Origin: Lysinibacillus parviboronicapiens
Lineage (GTDB): Bacteria; Bacillota; Bacilli; Bacillales_A; Planococcaceae
NCBI RefSeq assembly: GCF_003049575.1
Contig: NZ_PYWI01000026.1
Coordinates: 1-55,426 of the forward strand
Length of the DNA: 55,426 bases
Direction: 5' to 3'
Part shown: positions 16,283-25,090 of the stretch, in pieces
Layout of the letters: every line of letters begins with the position of its first letter
Position numbering within the stretch: the stretch's first letter is position 1
The notes under the pieces: model-generated
What the model saw: the letters and a program-made list of their open reading frames with translations, nothing else
Databases searched by the model: none
Told to the model about the DNA's origin: nothing
Position numbers and translations under genes: made by a program

Positions 16283-16564
16283 TTATAATAAATTTTGAGA
16301 CTTAACATTTTTACCAGATACAGCAAACTTGTGGCTTTCTTCGTCAAAGCTTAAAGTGAACCTAAATTCATTCATTAAGCTTCCTGTGTAATCACTAAGT
16401 CTCAGCGTCGGACTAACCCAAAACACGACTTCATTTCCTTCCATCTTCCAACCGTTCTCAAAGCCTTTGTGCTTTTCTTCAAGACGTGTTTCGATAGATT
16501 GTCCGTTATTACTGATTGTGTTCTTTACTAAATCAATAAAGTTAATTTGTGCATTTATATTCAT
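16283..16564 (-). CDS. Small conserved-looking protein of unknown function (93 aa)
   Basis: A 93-residue soluble protein, starting MNINAQINFIDLVKNTI; no signal peptide or membrane segment. GGAGGTGAGGAAG places the start at the ATG at 16564. The second half (EVVFWVSPTLRLSDYTG, FRFTLSFDEESHKFAVSG) looks like an alternating beta-sheet. I do not recognise the family. It stands alone between the truncated recombinase and a region of small ORFs, so it could be cargo of the lost element. Confidence 0.6.
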   Translation of the reverse strand: MNINAQINFIDLVKNTISNNGQSIETRLEEKHKGFENGWKMEGNEVVFWVSPTLRLSDYTGSLMNEFRFTLSFDEESHKFAVSGKNVKSQNLL

Positions 16565-17263
16565 CTTCCTCACCTCCGCTTACACTAATCAAAGTGTTAT
16601 TGGTATTATATGGTTATAAATATAAAAATAAAACATAAAAGAGACCACCAATTTAGTAGTATCCAACGCTTGTTTTCAGAATATACATACAAGTGACCCG
16701 AGCTTATTATTGTAAGGAAATTAATTCTTCTGGGCTAATTTCCATGCCTACTTCTTCTTGTTCTAATTCATTCTTTTGCTTTTCTTTTGTCAAAATACTC
16801 ACCACCAATAAATATTAAATTGTCCATTTTTGGTTATGACTCTTTTAGATGTATAAAGAAAGAAAAAGCATACAAAATAAGATTATAGTGTCCCTACACT
16901 ATTTAGGGGCTGCAGTGATTTCACTCGCTGTAGCTTTTTAAATAATAAAATGGTTTAATGCCTAACATAATTCTCTATTTTAATACATAAAATGAAAGTG
17001 TTCTGTCAAGATGTTTTAGATGTTCCACCTATTAATCCTTGAGAACCTGATACTTCCTCCTAATGTTCCTTAAGGGTATTTTATTTTGCAATAAACTATA
17101 CAAACCAAGTAATCCAATTATAAATAGTAGTGTTAAGCTAATTTTGCTTAGCTTGGCATCTCCCAATTTGTTTGTTTAGGGTCATTTCTAGCCTAGTGTA
17201 ATTAATATTTGTTTTAGTGATCCCATAAAGGTTAAAGGTATTTTCAATATTAGATAAAACGAC
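16565..17263. other. Sparse region with small ORFs and gene remnants
   Basis: No full gene. It holds the possible 31-codon peptide gene at 16707-16802. On the plus strand is a short ORF from 16849 ending in a hydrophobic LGAAVISLAVAF (no ribosome site). On the minus strand, at about 17037-17180, is an open frame ending SLTLLFIIGLLGLYSLLQNK and IPLRNIRRKYQVLKD, which looks like the last membrane helix of a lost transporter. None is convincing by itself. Confidence 0.4.
16707..16802 (-). CDS. Possible 31-residue acidic peptide
   Basis: GTG start, 31 residues: MSILTKEKQKNELEQEEVGM then EISPEELISLQ. It may instead start at the TTG at 16793. The acidic, amphipathic sequence resembles leader segments of ribosomally made peptides, but there is no core peptide after it and no modification enzyme nearby. 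The ribosome site (GGTGG) is weak. It may be a gene remnant or chance. Confidence 0.25.
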   Translation of the reverse strand: MSILTKEKQKNELEQEEVGMEISPEELISLQ

Positions 17264-17301
17264 AAAAGGTATTCGGAACGTGGTCACTCCGAATACCTTT
17301 T
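17264..17301. terminator. Bidirectional intrinsic terminator
   Basis: A perfect 14-bp stem, AAAAGGTATTCGGA / TCCGAATACCTTTT, with a 10-base loop and T-tracts on either strand. Confidence 0.8.
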
Positions 17302-17327
17302 AAAATTTTATCAGCAATACCTCTCCC

Positions 17328-17460
17328 CAATTATGCGCGCAGGCGGCGGGTGTAGCTGACGGCATTCGCCTTTCGCTACAGAGCGAAAACATGCGTTGAG
17401 GCCGCAGGAGCATAGTGACAAGGAGACTGAAGCCACGCTCGCATTACTGTTGGACATCCG
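17328..17460. repeat. GC-rich intergenic repeat-like block
   Basis: About 130 bp of clearly higher GC than the surroundings (GCGCGCAGGCGGCGGGTGTA, GGCATTCGCCTTTCGCTACA, GAGGCCGCAGGAGC). It sits directly against the stop of the gene at 17462. Composition resembles the GC-rich inserts often found between genes in Lysinibacillus and Bacillus, and the segment at 22205-22315. No ORF is credible here. Confidence 0.5.
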
Positions 17461-17461
17461 T

Positions 17462-17884
17462 TTACTCCACGATTTCAAGCAATTCTTCAAACGAACCACT
17501 CACCAGTTCATAGCTATAGCCGTTGATAAATAGAAATCCATCTTGCGTAATTTTGACTTCTAGATTATGGTCATAAAAAAATATATCCAGTTGATAGTCA
17601 ACTTCAAAGGGTATGTCTTTAAAGAGCGTTCTTTTTATCTGCCAACTATTTAAAGCCAGACGCACTTCATCTAAACGTGCATCCTGTTGATTTAAAATTG
17701 CGATACTTTCATTTAAGTTATCATTCTTTTCCCAAATAGTAATTCTCTCCAAAATTCCTTCAAAATCATTACTTGGAATAAATTCATCGACAAAATTCTT
17801 TGTGCTAAATTTAGCAAATATCATTATAGCGATGATAAGTAGCACGATTGTAACAAGTAATAGTGTCACTCGTTTAGATAACAT
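17462..17884 (-). CDS. Small membrane-anchored protein of unknown function
   Basis: A 140-residue protein with one N-terminal membrane helix (residues 6-25, VTLLLVTIVLLIIAIMIFAK) and a soluble, probably extracellular domain. The acidic C-terminus ends SFEELLEIVE. AAGGGGG lies upstream of the ATG at 17884. I do not recognise the family. It is monocistronic, with GC-rich repeat sequence directly downstream. Confidence 0.65.
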   Translation of the reverse strand: MLSKRVTLLLVTIVLLIIAIMIFAKFSTKNFVDEFIPSNDFEGILERITIWEKNDNLNESIAILNQQDARLDEVRLALNSWQIKRTLFKDIPFEVDYQLDIFFYDHNLEVKITQDGFLFINGYSYELVSGSFEELLEIVE

Positions 17885-18488
17885 CTCGTAGCCCCCTTCA
17901 CAATGTCCTTTCTATACTTTACGGAATATTACGATAAAAGTTTCACAAAATTTTCCACAAGAGACAATATTTCAGAAATAATCACTCAATAGTATCATAA
18001 ACAATAGCCTCTGCCATAAAAAACAGTGTCTATAAGCCGAAAAATCAACTTAATAGACACTGCGCATGAACTGTCACCTATTCACTTTTATTGTTCAGCT
18101 TCGCCGACTATTTAAGCGATAGAACAGGCAATTTTTACAGTGCAAAATAAAAGAGCATTTAGAGGCTATTACTACATCTAGATGCCTCTTTTATTTTATA
18201 ACTCGAACTGAATACGCTCGATTCATAAATTGTGCACGTGTCACTGGTTCGTCATCGTGTAGCAATCTAGTCATGTCTTCAATGTGTTGTCGGTCCACTT
18301 TGGAAGCTACTTGTAGCCTTGAAATATCCTAAAAGACAGTAAAAAGAGCATCTGGCAGTTACTTTTACTGTGTAGATGCTCTTTTCTGCTTAATCAAGTT
18401 GGTAGCCATAAATATTAACGCTTGGTACATACTTCACAGTATTATCGAAACTTGGAGCATCAATGCTTTCGTTCGATGCTTAATAAAA
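17885..18488. other. Intergenic region with three hairpins and an ORF remnant
   Basis: Contains a hairpin CAGTGTCTAT / ATAGACACTG (18027-18062), a weaker AAAAGAG / CTCTTTT pair (18148-18195), and a 12-bp hairpin AAAAGAGCATCT / AGATGCTCTTTT (18342-18385), all terminator-like. Between them on the minus strand, 18191-18328 is an open frame without start, ending VTRAQFMNRAYSVRVIK. It looks like the tail of a lost gene; I could not assign it. Confidence 0.5.
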
Positions 18489-19613
18489 TTATTGTTGACG
18501 CGATTCTGTCATTTGCTTCCACACAGAGCCTTTTGCTTCTTCACCCTGTTCTATACGAGCAATGGCCATCTTCACTTGGAGTTTTACTTCAAACTCTTTA
18601 TCGTCTTGGGCTGCCTTTAATGCTTGTAACGATTTCTCAGTGCCCACTTCATATAAGTACATCGCTGCGCGCCAACGAACAAGCTTATTTTTGTCCTGTA
18701 ACGCTTGTTGCATGGCCTCTTCAAATTCGACTAAACCTAGGTCACTCATACAATCCCCTGCAGTACGACGCACCGCGGCACTTTTATCCTGCAAAGCTTT
18801 TTCCAAATACGGTACAACCGCAACATCTTCAATCATGCCTAAATAAACCGTTGCTAGGCGACGAATGGACATTTGTTCATCTTGTAAGGCTACATCTAAA
18901 AGTGGTAAGTCATCTAGTTCTGGATCAGCCATTTGGTCGAGTAATTGGAAACGCTTTTCCCATTCTGGTTGTTGGAACTGCTCCACAGAAATTTTTAACT
19001 TAGCTGGTTTTTGGTTCGTTTTCTCTGCATCATTCACTGTTGCCACAATGTCAGCTAAACGTTCCACTGAATAGGTCACATCGATTTCCTGCTTCACTGC
19101 TTCGGCAATTTCCTCAAGCTCCCCATAGCGCACGCCATAGTCAATCCACTTACGTTGGAAAATATAATTTTCATCTACATCCGTTTCGTTAATTTTATTA
19201 AAGGTTTCGACAAAACGCTCTCCACAGCTCGCACGGTGTTCACGCTGATTATCAAAGACCTTCACCTGCAATGGCACTTGTTTGTAAAACTGTACATGGA
19301 CGTAAACCTCTCCATAAAACTCATTGGCGACCTGTATGTCATTTGTTTCCTGTACATCTTCACCTAACACTTGGCGAATGCTCGATAAAATACCTTCCCA
19401 GGCGTACTTCGCATTGCGTTCGACCGCAAAGAAATCAGCTACATGATAAACGCCTTTAACGCCTTCAATCGCTAAAATCGCGGCCGCCTCGCCAGTGGCT
19501 TGGTCTTTATTGTCTTTTGTAAAGTTATAGCTTTTACCAAACGGTAACTCCGTATCCACGATAATTTTCATAGAGTTAGGACTGGGTGTCGGTTCAATTG
19601 TTATAATCTTCAT
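18489..19613 (-). CDS. cvfC: Conserved virulence factor C family protein (YpgR-like)
   Basis: A 374-residue cytoplasmic protein. Residues 1-90 are an NfuA/Scaffold-N-type domain (IEPTPSPNSMKI, AILAIEGVKGVYHVADF). The C-terminal half, about 215-365, is HEAT/PBS-lyase-like repeats (LLDVALQDEQMSIRRLATVY, YLEKALQDKSAAVRRTAGDC, MQQALQDKNKLVRWRAAMYL). This combination is the CvfC family of Staphylococcus and Bacillus (YpgR), needed for full virulence in S. aureus; the biochemical role is unclear. Its start overlaps the end of the uup gene upstream by 20 bases, so the two are co-transcribed. In B. subtilis the homologue neighbours ypgQ, here about 8 kb away. Confidence 0.85.
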   Translation of the reverse strand: MKIITIEPTPSPNSMKIIVDTELPFGKSYNFTKDNKDQATGEAAAILAIEGVKGVYHVADFFAVERNAKYAWEGILSSIRQVLGEDVQETNDIQVANEFYGEVYVHVQFYKQVPLQVKVFDNQREHRASCGERFVETFNKINETDVDENYIFQRKWIDYGVRYGELEEIAEAVKQEIDVTYSVERLADIVATVNDAEKTNQKPAKLKISVEQFQQPEWEKRFQLLDQMADPELDDLPLLDVALQDEQMSIRRLATVYLGMIEDVAVVPYLEKALQDKSAAVRRTAGDCMSDLGLVEFEEAMQQALQDKNKLVRWRAAMYLYEVGTEKSLQALKAAQDDKEFEVKLQVKMAIARIEQGEEAKGSVWKQMTESRQQ

Positions 19614-21507
19614 ATACTATGCTCCTTATTACGATTTCATCTAAGTACGACCATCTTTCAATCAGATGCTCATAGTGTGCATTTAACTCCTCTAGTTTAG
19701 CCGTTAAATCCTGTAGTTTCGTAAAATCAGCACCTGCGTTTGCGATACCTTCCTCCGCTTCCATAATAGCGGTCTCTGTCTTTTCGATATCAACTGCAAT
19801 GGTTTCCCATTCTTTTTGCTCTTTAAATGATAATTTTTTCTTCTCAGACTTTGGCTTTTCGGCCTTCGGTTTCTCGATTTTCGGAGCATCCACCTTAACC
19901 GTGGCTTGCTGCTCACGCTTCTGTAAGTATTCACTATAAATATCGAGTGACTCTTCTACATGACCTTGGCCATCTAAAATCCATAATTTCTTAGCAATCC
20001 GATCAAGGAAGAAGCGATCATGGGAAATGGTGATAACAACGCCAGGGAAATGCTCAATGAAATCCTCTAATACCCCTAGTGTTTCAATATCTAAATCATT
20101 TGTAGGCTCATCCAGTAACAACACGTTAGGTTGTTCCATTAGTAACTTTAATAAATGCAGGCGTTTTCGTTCCCCACCAGATAGCTTGCCGATTGGCGTA
20201 CCATGCGCATGCAGTGGGAATAAGAAGCGCTCAAGCATTTGGGCAGCCGAATAGCGTACCCCCTCTGCATCCGTTATATCATTGGAAGCTTCACGAATAT
20301 ATTCAATCATGCGCTCGTTTTCATTCATTTTCGGTAAAGTTTGCTTGAAATGTGCTAGTTTCACTGTTGAGCCGACGTGAATCTCGCCAGCATCTGGTGT
20401 AATCTCACCCGCCAGCATATTTAGTAATGTTGATTTACCAACACCGTTGGCCCCAATAATACCGATACGATCACCCTGTTGCAGTAAAAAGGCGAAGTTC
20501 TCTAGAATTTTTTGTGCGCCATACGCTTTTGAAATGTTTTCAGCCTCTAATACTTTACGGCCCAGACGAGTCGTTGCTAAGCCCATTTCAAGGGACACGT
20601 CATCTGTCTTACGTTCTAGATTATCCTCTAACTGTTCGAATCGTTGAATACGGGCCTTTTGCTTTGTTGAGCGCGCCTTAGCCCCACGACGAATCCATTT
20701 TAATTCCGAACGGTAGCGGTTGCGGTCCTTTTGAGCAGATGCCGCAGCCATTTCTTCACGAATAGCACGGGCCTCTAAAAAGTCACCGTAATTCCCAGTA
20801 TGACGATACAAGGTCTGATTGGCTAACTCATAAATATGTGTCGACAGTTCATCTAAGAAATAACGATCATGGGTAATGAAAATGACAGCACCCTTTAAAC
20901 GTAAAACCATTTCCTGTAGCCATTCCGTAGACTGTACATCTAAATGGTTGGTCGGCTCGTCCAGTAAATAAAGGTCAGCCGGTTCTATTAATACTTTCGC
21001 TAACGCGACACGTTTTTGTTGACCCCCTGATAGTGTCAATACATCTTTATCAAACATTTCAATGCCAAGCTTTGTTAACGCCGTTTTGGCAAGCGCATTG
21101 ACATCCCATGCCTGCTCCTCATCCATACGATGCTGTAAGCTAAACAACGTTTTTTGCAGACTTTCAGATGTTGGATTTAATGCAAGTGCCGCAACCGTCT
21201 CTTCATATTCACGGTTGAGTTTTAGGATAGGCGAATCTCCTGAAAACACTGCTTGTAGTACTGTTTCCCCGCTATTAAAAGTCGGCTCCTGTGGTAAATA
21301 GGCTACGCGGTATTTATTTGGTCGGTCAATGTCCATCGCATCCGCTTCGATTTGACCAGCTAGAATAGAAAACAATGTCGATTTCCCCGTACCATTAATG
21401 CCGATTAAACCTGCACGCTCCCCTTCATAAAGGGTAAACTCAATATTTTGAAAGAGCGTTTTATCGCCCACCGTTTTCGTTAAATTTTGTACGATTAAAT
21501 GACTCAT
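19594..21507 (-). CDS. uup: ABC-F ATPase, Uup/YfmR type
   Basis: A 637-residue soluble ABC-F protein with two ATPase domains. Domain 1 has Walker A GINGTGKST near residue 36, signature LSGGQQKR near 180 and Walker B LYLLDEPTNHLD. The linker (about 250-300) is rich in Arg/Lys (KARSTKQKARIQRFEQ), as in ribosomal E-site binders. Domain 2 has GANGVGKST, LSGGERKR and VLLLDEPTNDLD. The C-terminal arm from about 525 is a charged linker plus coiled coil, the Uup/YfmR hallmark. YfmR helps ribosomes pass difficult sequences such as polyproline. Not an antibiotic-resistance ABC-F by its linker. It overlaps cvfC. Confidence 0.92.
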   Translation of the reverse strand: MSHLIVQNLTKTVGDKTLFQNIEFTLYEGERAGLIGINGTGKSTLFSILAGQIEADAMDIDRPNKYRVAYLPQEPTFNSGETVLQAVFSGDSPILKLNREYEETVAALALNPTSESLQKTLFSLQHRMDEEQAWDVNALAKTALTKLGIEMFDKDVLTLSGGQQKRVALAKVLIEPADLYLLDEPTNHLDVQSTEWLQEMVLRLKGAVIFITHDRYFLDELSTHIYELANQTLYRHTGNYGDFLEARAIREEMAAASAQKDRNRYRSELKWIRRGAKARSTKQKARIQRFEQLEDNLERKTDDVSLEMGLATTRLGRKVLEAENISKAYGAQKILENFAFLLQQGDRIGIIGANGVGKSTLLNMLAGEITPDAGEIHVGSTVKLAHFKQTLPKMNENERMIEYIREASNDITDAEGVRYSAAQMLERFLFPLHAHGTPIGKLSGGERKRLHLLKLLMEQPNVLLLDEPTNDLDIETLGVLEDFIEHFPGVVITISHDRFFLDRIAKKLWILDGQGHVEESLDIYSEYLQKREQQATVKVDAPKIEKPKAEKPKSEKKKLSFKEQKEWETIAVDIEKTETAIMEAEEGIANAGADFTKLQDLTAKLEELNAHYEHLIERWSYLDEIVIRSIVYEDYNN

Positions 21508-21878
21508 TCCGTTTTTCCATCTCTTTCGTTTTAAGTGTTGTTAGTGCCCACACTACTTTTACATGTAAACATCTCTATCTATATTTTTATTGATATCCTT
21601 GTTTATCATAACATCAAACAAAAGGTAAACAAAGGACAACAAACTTTTCCTCATGTGTAAAGTAGATGGACTTCAGGCATATACGCATATACGCTCTTCG
21701 TTACGCTATTTTTATTAAATAGAGAACCCTTTGACCTCAAAGGTTGAGGATTCATAGAAACAGCCATTATCCCTGTTTCGCCTCGTTCCTACGTTGACAT
21801 ACTTTGTCACTTTAAAGCACTAATTTTTGATTATCCCTATTCACGGGTATGACTTCAGTCACCGCCCTTGGAAACAGG
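21508..21878. other. Intergenic region, no gene recognised
   Basis: Upstream of uup. It contains inverted segments CCTGTTTC (about 21774) and GAAACAGG (about 21871) and short broken minus-strand frames such as VNVGTRRNRDNGCFYESS. I cannot assign these. They might be the end of a decayed IS, but no catalytic motif is visible. Confidence 0.35.
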
Positions 21879-22040
21879 GCAACAATTTTGACTTCTCACG
21901 ATGGTGTAAATTGGACAACAAAATAGTGGAATGAATACGATGACTCATGATTTTGAGGAAATCATCTATGATCGTAATAAATTCATTGCTGCTACTAGAA
22001 ATCTTCTTGCTATAGTAACCTCAACGATGACACTAAAAAT
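21879..22040 (+). pseudogene. Fragment of a BNR/sialidase-like repeat protein
   Basis: Plus-strand translation gives ATILTSHDGVNWTTK, then after stops and a frame change FEEIIYDRNKFIAATRN and LLAIVTST. This matches the repeat pattern 'G.I.TS.DG.NWT...L..I.YG.N.FVAVG..G.I.TS' of BNR-like secreted proteins. About 1.5 repeats remain, with stops and a frameshift, so it is a remnant. Confidence 0.55.
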
Positions 22041-22132
22041 AATATTCTATTACAAACTACTCAATCAATGCTTGCTCAAGCTAAAACAGCCAGAAGGAAT
22101 CTTGCAACTTCTTCAATGAAATATTTCAATTC

Positions 22133-22447
22133 AAAGAGGCTGGAACAAAAGAGAAAAAGTGTTAGATCGACATCAGTCAATCTAACACTTTTTTTGCTGT
22201 GAACGTTGATGTCCGCTACGGCGGACGCTTTCCGGGGGGGGGGCGTGGCCTGAACCTGTTAGTCTCAGGCGTCACGCTAATCCCCCAGGAGTCGCCGCCT
22301 TCGCTACCATCAACTAGTGCACTCTTCTAAATTTTATTGATGCCAAAAGGAAGAACGTCTAAATTTTTCTTCATTTTAGATAGCAACAATTTAATAATAC
22401 CTTTGCTCCTCTTTCTTAAAATTTTAAGTTTTGTCCCAGCCTTTTTT
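22133..22447. mobile_element. MITE-like non-coding element with terminal inverted repeats
   Basis: The left end AAAGAGGCTGGAACAAAAG (22133-22151) is the near-complement of the right end CTTTTGTCCCAGCC-type sequence (22428-22447, GTTTTGTCCCAGCCTTTTTT). The ends bound about 315 bp with no ORF. Inside are a perfect terminator hairpin (22154-22193) and a GC-rich block (22205-22315) with a run of ten G. Such 'GGCTGGGACAAAAC' ends recur between genes in Lysinibacillus; the transposition mechanism is unknown. Confidence 0.6.
22154..22193. terminator. Hairpin inside the MITE-like element
   Basis: AAAAAGTGTTAGA pairs perfectly with TCTAACACTTTTT, giving a terminator-like stem with T-tracts in both directions. 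Confidence 0.7.
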
Positions 22448-22533
22448 CTGTACAATTTTTATATGCTGATTTACTTCAAAACCGTTTTAAATAGCATCCC
22501 TATAAAAAATTTTTTCACAATAAGCAGACACAT

Positions 22534-23385
22534 TTATCTCTCACATGCCCAACCATCACCATCACGATCATGTTTTTTAGCATAGGCTGGGTGCGAAGAA
22601 TCTACTCCATTTGGATAATCCTTACGAAGTTCTGTGCAATTTTTATATGTTGATTTACTTCCGTTTGACGTATTCGAGCTGCCTGGTTTACTACTTGTTG
22701 TCGCATTCGGATTTTTTGAACTTAAATTTGAATCTACGACATAACCCTCAGAAGAAGAAGTGGTAACGTATGACCACCCAGCGATTGTAGAGTGAACTGC
22801 TACTTCTTCATTTTTATAAAGCTCTCCTACATTAATTCCTGAAGGACTTGCAATATTTCTCACAACAAGGTTACTCGAAACAACGTATTTAGTTGTTGGT
22901 TTCGAATTACTCATAAAATTAGTAGCTGCATACCCAATCACATTTCCATACTGTACTAATGACAATCCGTCTCTTACTGATCCAAAGTCTTTTACGACCA
23001 TCTTATGTTGCAATGTGGCCACTGTTTTCCCTTTTAATGAAGGAGTTTCTTTTACAACTAAACCACTTTTAGAGCTAGCTATTTTAATAGAATATTGAGC
23101 ATCTTCTAGTACAGAATTAGAGATATAACCATCTACGATTTTATCACCGCTATTTAAATATGTTATACGAGCAAATGAAACGTTTTGATTCTCGCTAATT
23201 AAAGTAACGAATGTACCTTTCTCTACAGTACCTAACACGTTTGAATTAGAATCTGGTTTTTCATATACCTTAGTAGAAGAATTTATATTTTTAACTTCTT
23301 TGAAAGTGTTTGCGTCAGCTACATCAAATTTGAATGTAAATGCTAACAATAATGTCATTAATATTACTAGTGTTTTAATTTTCAT
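22534..23385 (-). CDS. Secreted SH3-domain protein with C-terminal Excalibur domain
   Basis: A 283-residue exported protein. The signal peptide (MKIKTLVILMTLLLAFTFKF, cleavage probably after ADA) is followed by bacterial SH3 repeats: STKVYEKPDSNSNVLGTVEKGT, then about residues 100-160 and 165-220 (NLVVRNIASPSGINVGELYK). A Ser/Thr/Asn-rich linker leads to the Excalibur domain (NCTELRKDYPNGV...HDRDGDGWACER), a calcium-binding motif with two cysteines. I chose the ATG at 23385, behind AGGGAGAC. SH3 domains suggest peptidoglycan binding; Excalibur proteins are often surface-attached. It precedes, and is convergent with, nothing obvious. Confidence 0.85.
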   Translation of the reverse strand: MKIKTLVILMTLLLAFTFKFDVADANTFKEVKNINSSTKVYEKPDSNSNVLGTVEKGTFVTLISENQNVSFARITYLNSGDKIVDGYISNSVLEDAQYSIKIASSKSGLVVKETPSLKGKTVATLQHKMVVKDFGSVRDGLSLVQYGNVIGYAATNFMSNSKPTTKYVVSSNLVVRNIASPSGINVGELYKNEEVAVHSTIAGWSYVTTSSSEGYVVDSNLSSKNPNATTSSKPGSSNTSNGSKSTYKNCTELRKDYPNGVDSSHPAYAKKHDRDGDGWACER

Positions 23386-23529
23386 GTGTAAGTCTCCCTT
23401 AAAAAAATGTGCTAACAAAAGTCCATTTGTTGCAATAATTATAGTAGGTATTTTCAACAAAATTTTATAGACAAACCGAAAGTTTCAGTTTGTCTATAAG
23501 ATAAGTTTAGATAAAATTAATGCTACCTT

Positions 23530-24555
23530 TTACTCCAAAGCTTTGGTAACAAAATTAAACATATAAGTGTTCATCTTAGGACCACCATTCATAGGGTTAC
23601 CATTAATAACGAATGAACCTCTATGAACACCTACAATTTGATTGTCCCTGTTTATCAATGCTGAACCAGATTGTCCTGGTGCAGTATCAATTGTATAAAA
23701 GGCTACAGATGCATCCTCTCGCGTAATATAACCCCCCATACCGAATTGGGAAATTTCACCACTCGCCTGCATTAAATCTCCCGGATAACCAAAAATATCG
23801 ATATTTTGATTAAGAAGAGTATTTACTTGTCTGATGCCAAGAGTACCTGCAACATCTCCCGCCTGTTTATTGTCTTTTGAGACGTCTAAAACAAGAACAG
23901 CGAAGTCTTCGGAACTCGAACCAGTAGTGGCCCAATTCGCAGCTACAGCATAATCATTGACATTATAAGAACCAAACAATCCAACACTATTATTTACGCC
24001 AGGGTAAACCTTTGCACTAGTTATACTGTCTTTTGTTTTTGAATCTATTACACAATGTCCATTTGTTAGAACCTTATTTTTGCCAATTAAAGTACCCGTA
24101 CAAGAACCACTTGTCCCATCAGGCCACTCTAATTCAATATACGTAATTGCACTATACGGAAATTCTTTCGTATTCTCTACTTTTTCTCTACTATCGTCAC
24201 CAATGACAATACGCGGTGTGATTAATATTGGGGCACTCGCAATAGAGTCGTCATTAATAATAACTGGTGGCGGTGTAATATCGATATAGGAATGATTTTC
24301 TATGAGGGAATCAATCTGAACGGGTGAAATTTCTCCTGTACCTTCAACACTTGGTATTTCATTGTTAAATTGTGCATTATCGTTACTGTATTCTTCGTAC
24401 TTAATTACCTCACCTTTTGAGTTTATCATGTCATACGGATGGGACACTTGACTAGCATCAAAAGAAAAATTCCCTAAAGACCCTTCCGCAAAAACATGCA
24501 TTGGAACTAATAAAAAGATAAACATAAAGAAAAACTTAAAAGTATTTTTTTTCAT
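23530..24555 (-). CDS. Secreted V8-like (glutamyl endopeptidase type) serine protease
   Basis: A 341-residue secreted protease of family S1B. Signal peptide 1-23 (cleavage after VFA), a propeptide to about residue 115, then RIVIGDDSREKV, the site where V8/BL-type glutamyl endopeptidases are matured. The catalytic triad is visible: H167 (LTNGHC), D217 (EDFAVL) and S297 (GQSGSAL). C152-C168 can form the usual disulphide near the active His. AAAAGGAGG precedes the ATG. Expected role is extracellular proteolysis. It lies 144 bp upstream of the SH3/Excalibur gene on the same strand. Confidence 0.9.
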   Translation of the reverse strand: MKKNTFKFFFMFIFLLVPMHVFAEGSLGNFSFDASQVSHPYDMINSKGEVIKYEEYSNDNAQFNNEIPSVEGTGEISPVQIDSLIENHSYIDITPPPVIINDDSIASAPILITPRIVIGDDSREKVENTKEFPYSAITYIELEWPDGTSGSCTGTLIGKNKVLTNGHCVIDSKTKDSITSAKVYPGVNNSVGLFGSYNVNDYAVAANWATTGSSSEDFAVLVLDVSKDNKQAGDVAGTLGIRQVNTLLNQNIDIFGYPGDLMQASGEISQFGMGGYITREDASVAFYTIDTAPGQSGSALINRDNQIVGVHRGSFVINGNPMNGGPKMNTYMFNFVTKALE

Positions 24556-25090
24556 TCTATTCCTCCTTTTGGTTTACTTCTTACAGTTTACTGGAAACAC
24601 AAGGGAAAATAAAGATAATTTTGAAAATTTGTAATTTAATATCTATTTCAATTATTCGAAATACATTTTATATTTTTTTGAATTTTTGATGATGAATAAT
24701 ATGAGCATATCTCTTATGAAAAAAGCTGAGTAAAAGTGAAATTAATGTAAAAATGAGAGGAATTGATTTTTAGTAGGATTTTGTTGTCGCCAATCTTCAC
24801 CAGACCGACTAACTGAATTGTACCGATTAAAATCATTACTAATAGGAATGTATTACTATCTTTCGTTACCATCCACTATATCCACCGGCACAACCCACTG
24901 CTGGTGAATGTACTCAACAAAGAATTACCTAAGTAATAAAAAAAGACCACCTCTTATGAAATGGATATGTCTTTCTTGCTATTAAACTAACTATATTGTT
25001 TGGGATCCTTTCCCCTGTGAGAATGTAATACTTGAAGAAGTGATTGCTCTAATTGAAAACAATCGCACTTCGTTTATCGAATAAAAGAGA
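24556..25090. other. Intergenic region, no confident gene
   Basis: AT-rich. On the minus strand an ORF starts at about 24872 (MVTKDSNTFLLVMILIGTIQ, one membrane helix, about 52 codons), but it has no ribosome site and is probably a remnant. A hairpin-like AAAAAGAC / GTCTTTCTT pair lies at about 24938-24976. Confidence 0.35.

Noticed and set aside
18422..19003. 193-codon plus-strand ORF opposite cvfC
   Set aside because: It is antisense to the conserved HEAT-repeat coding sequence and shows no family pattern or ribosome site.
21640..21878. IS200/IS605 TnpB end
   Set aside because: Considered because of VNVGTRRNRDNG-like translation, but zinc-finger cysteines and catalytic residues are absent and the match is not convincing.
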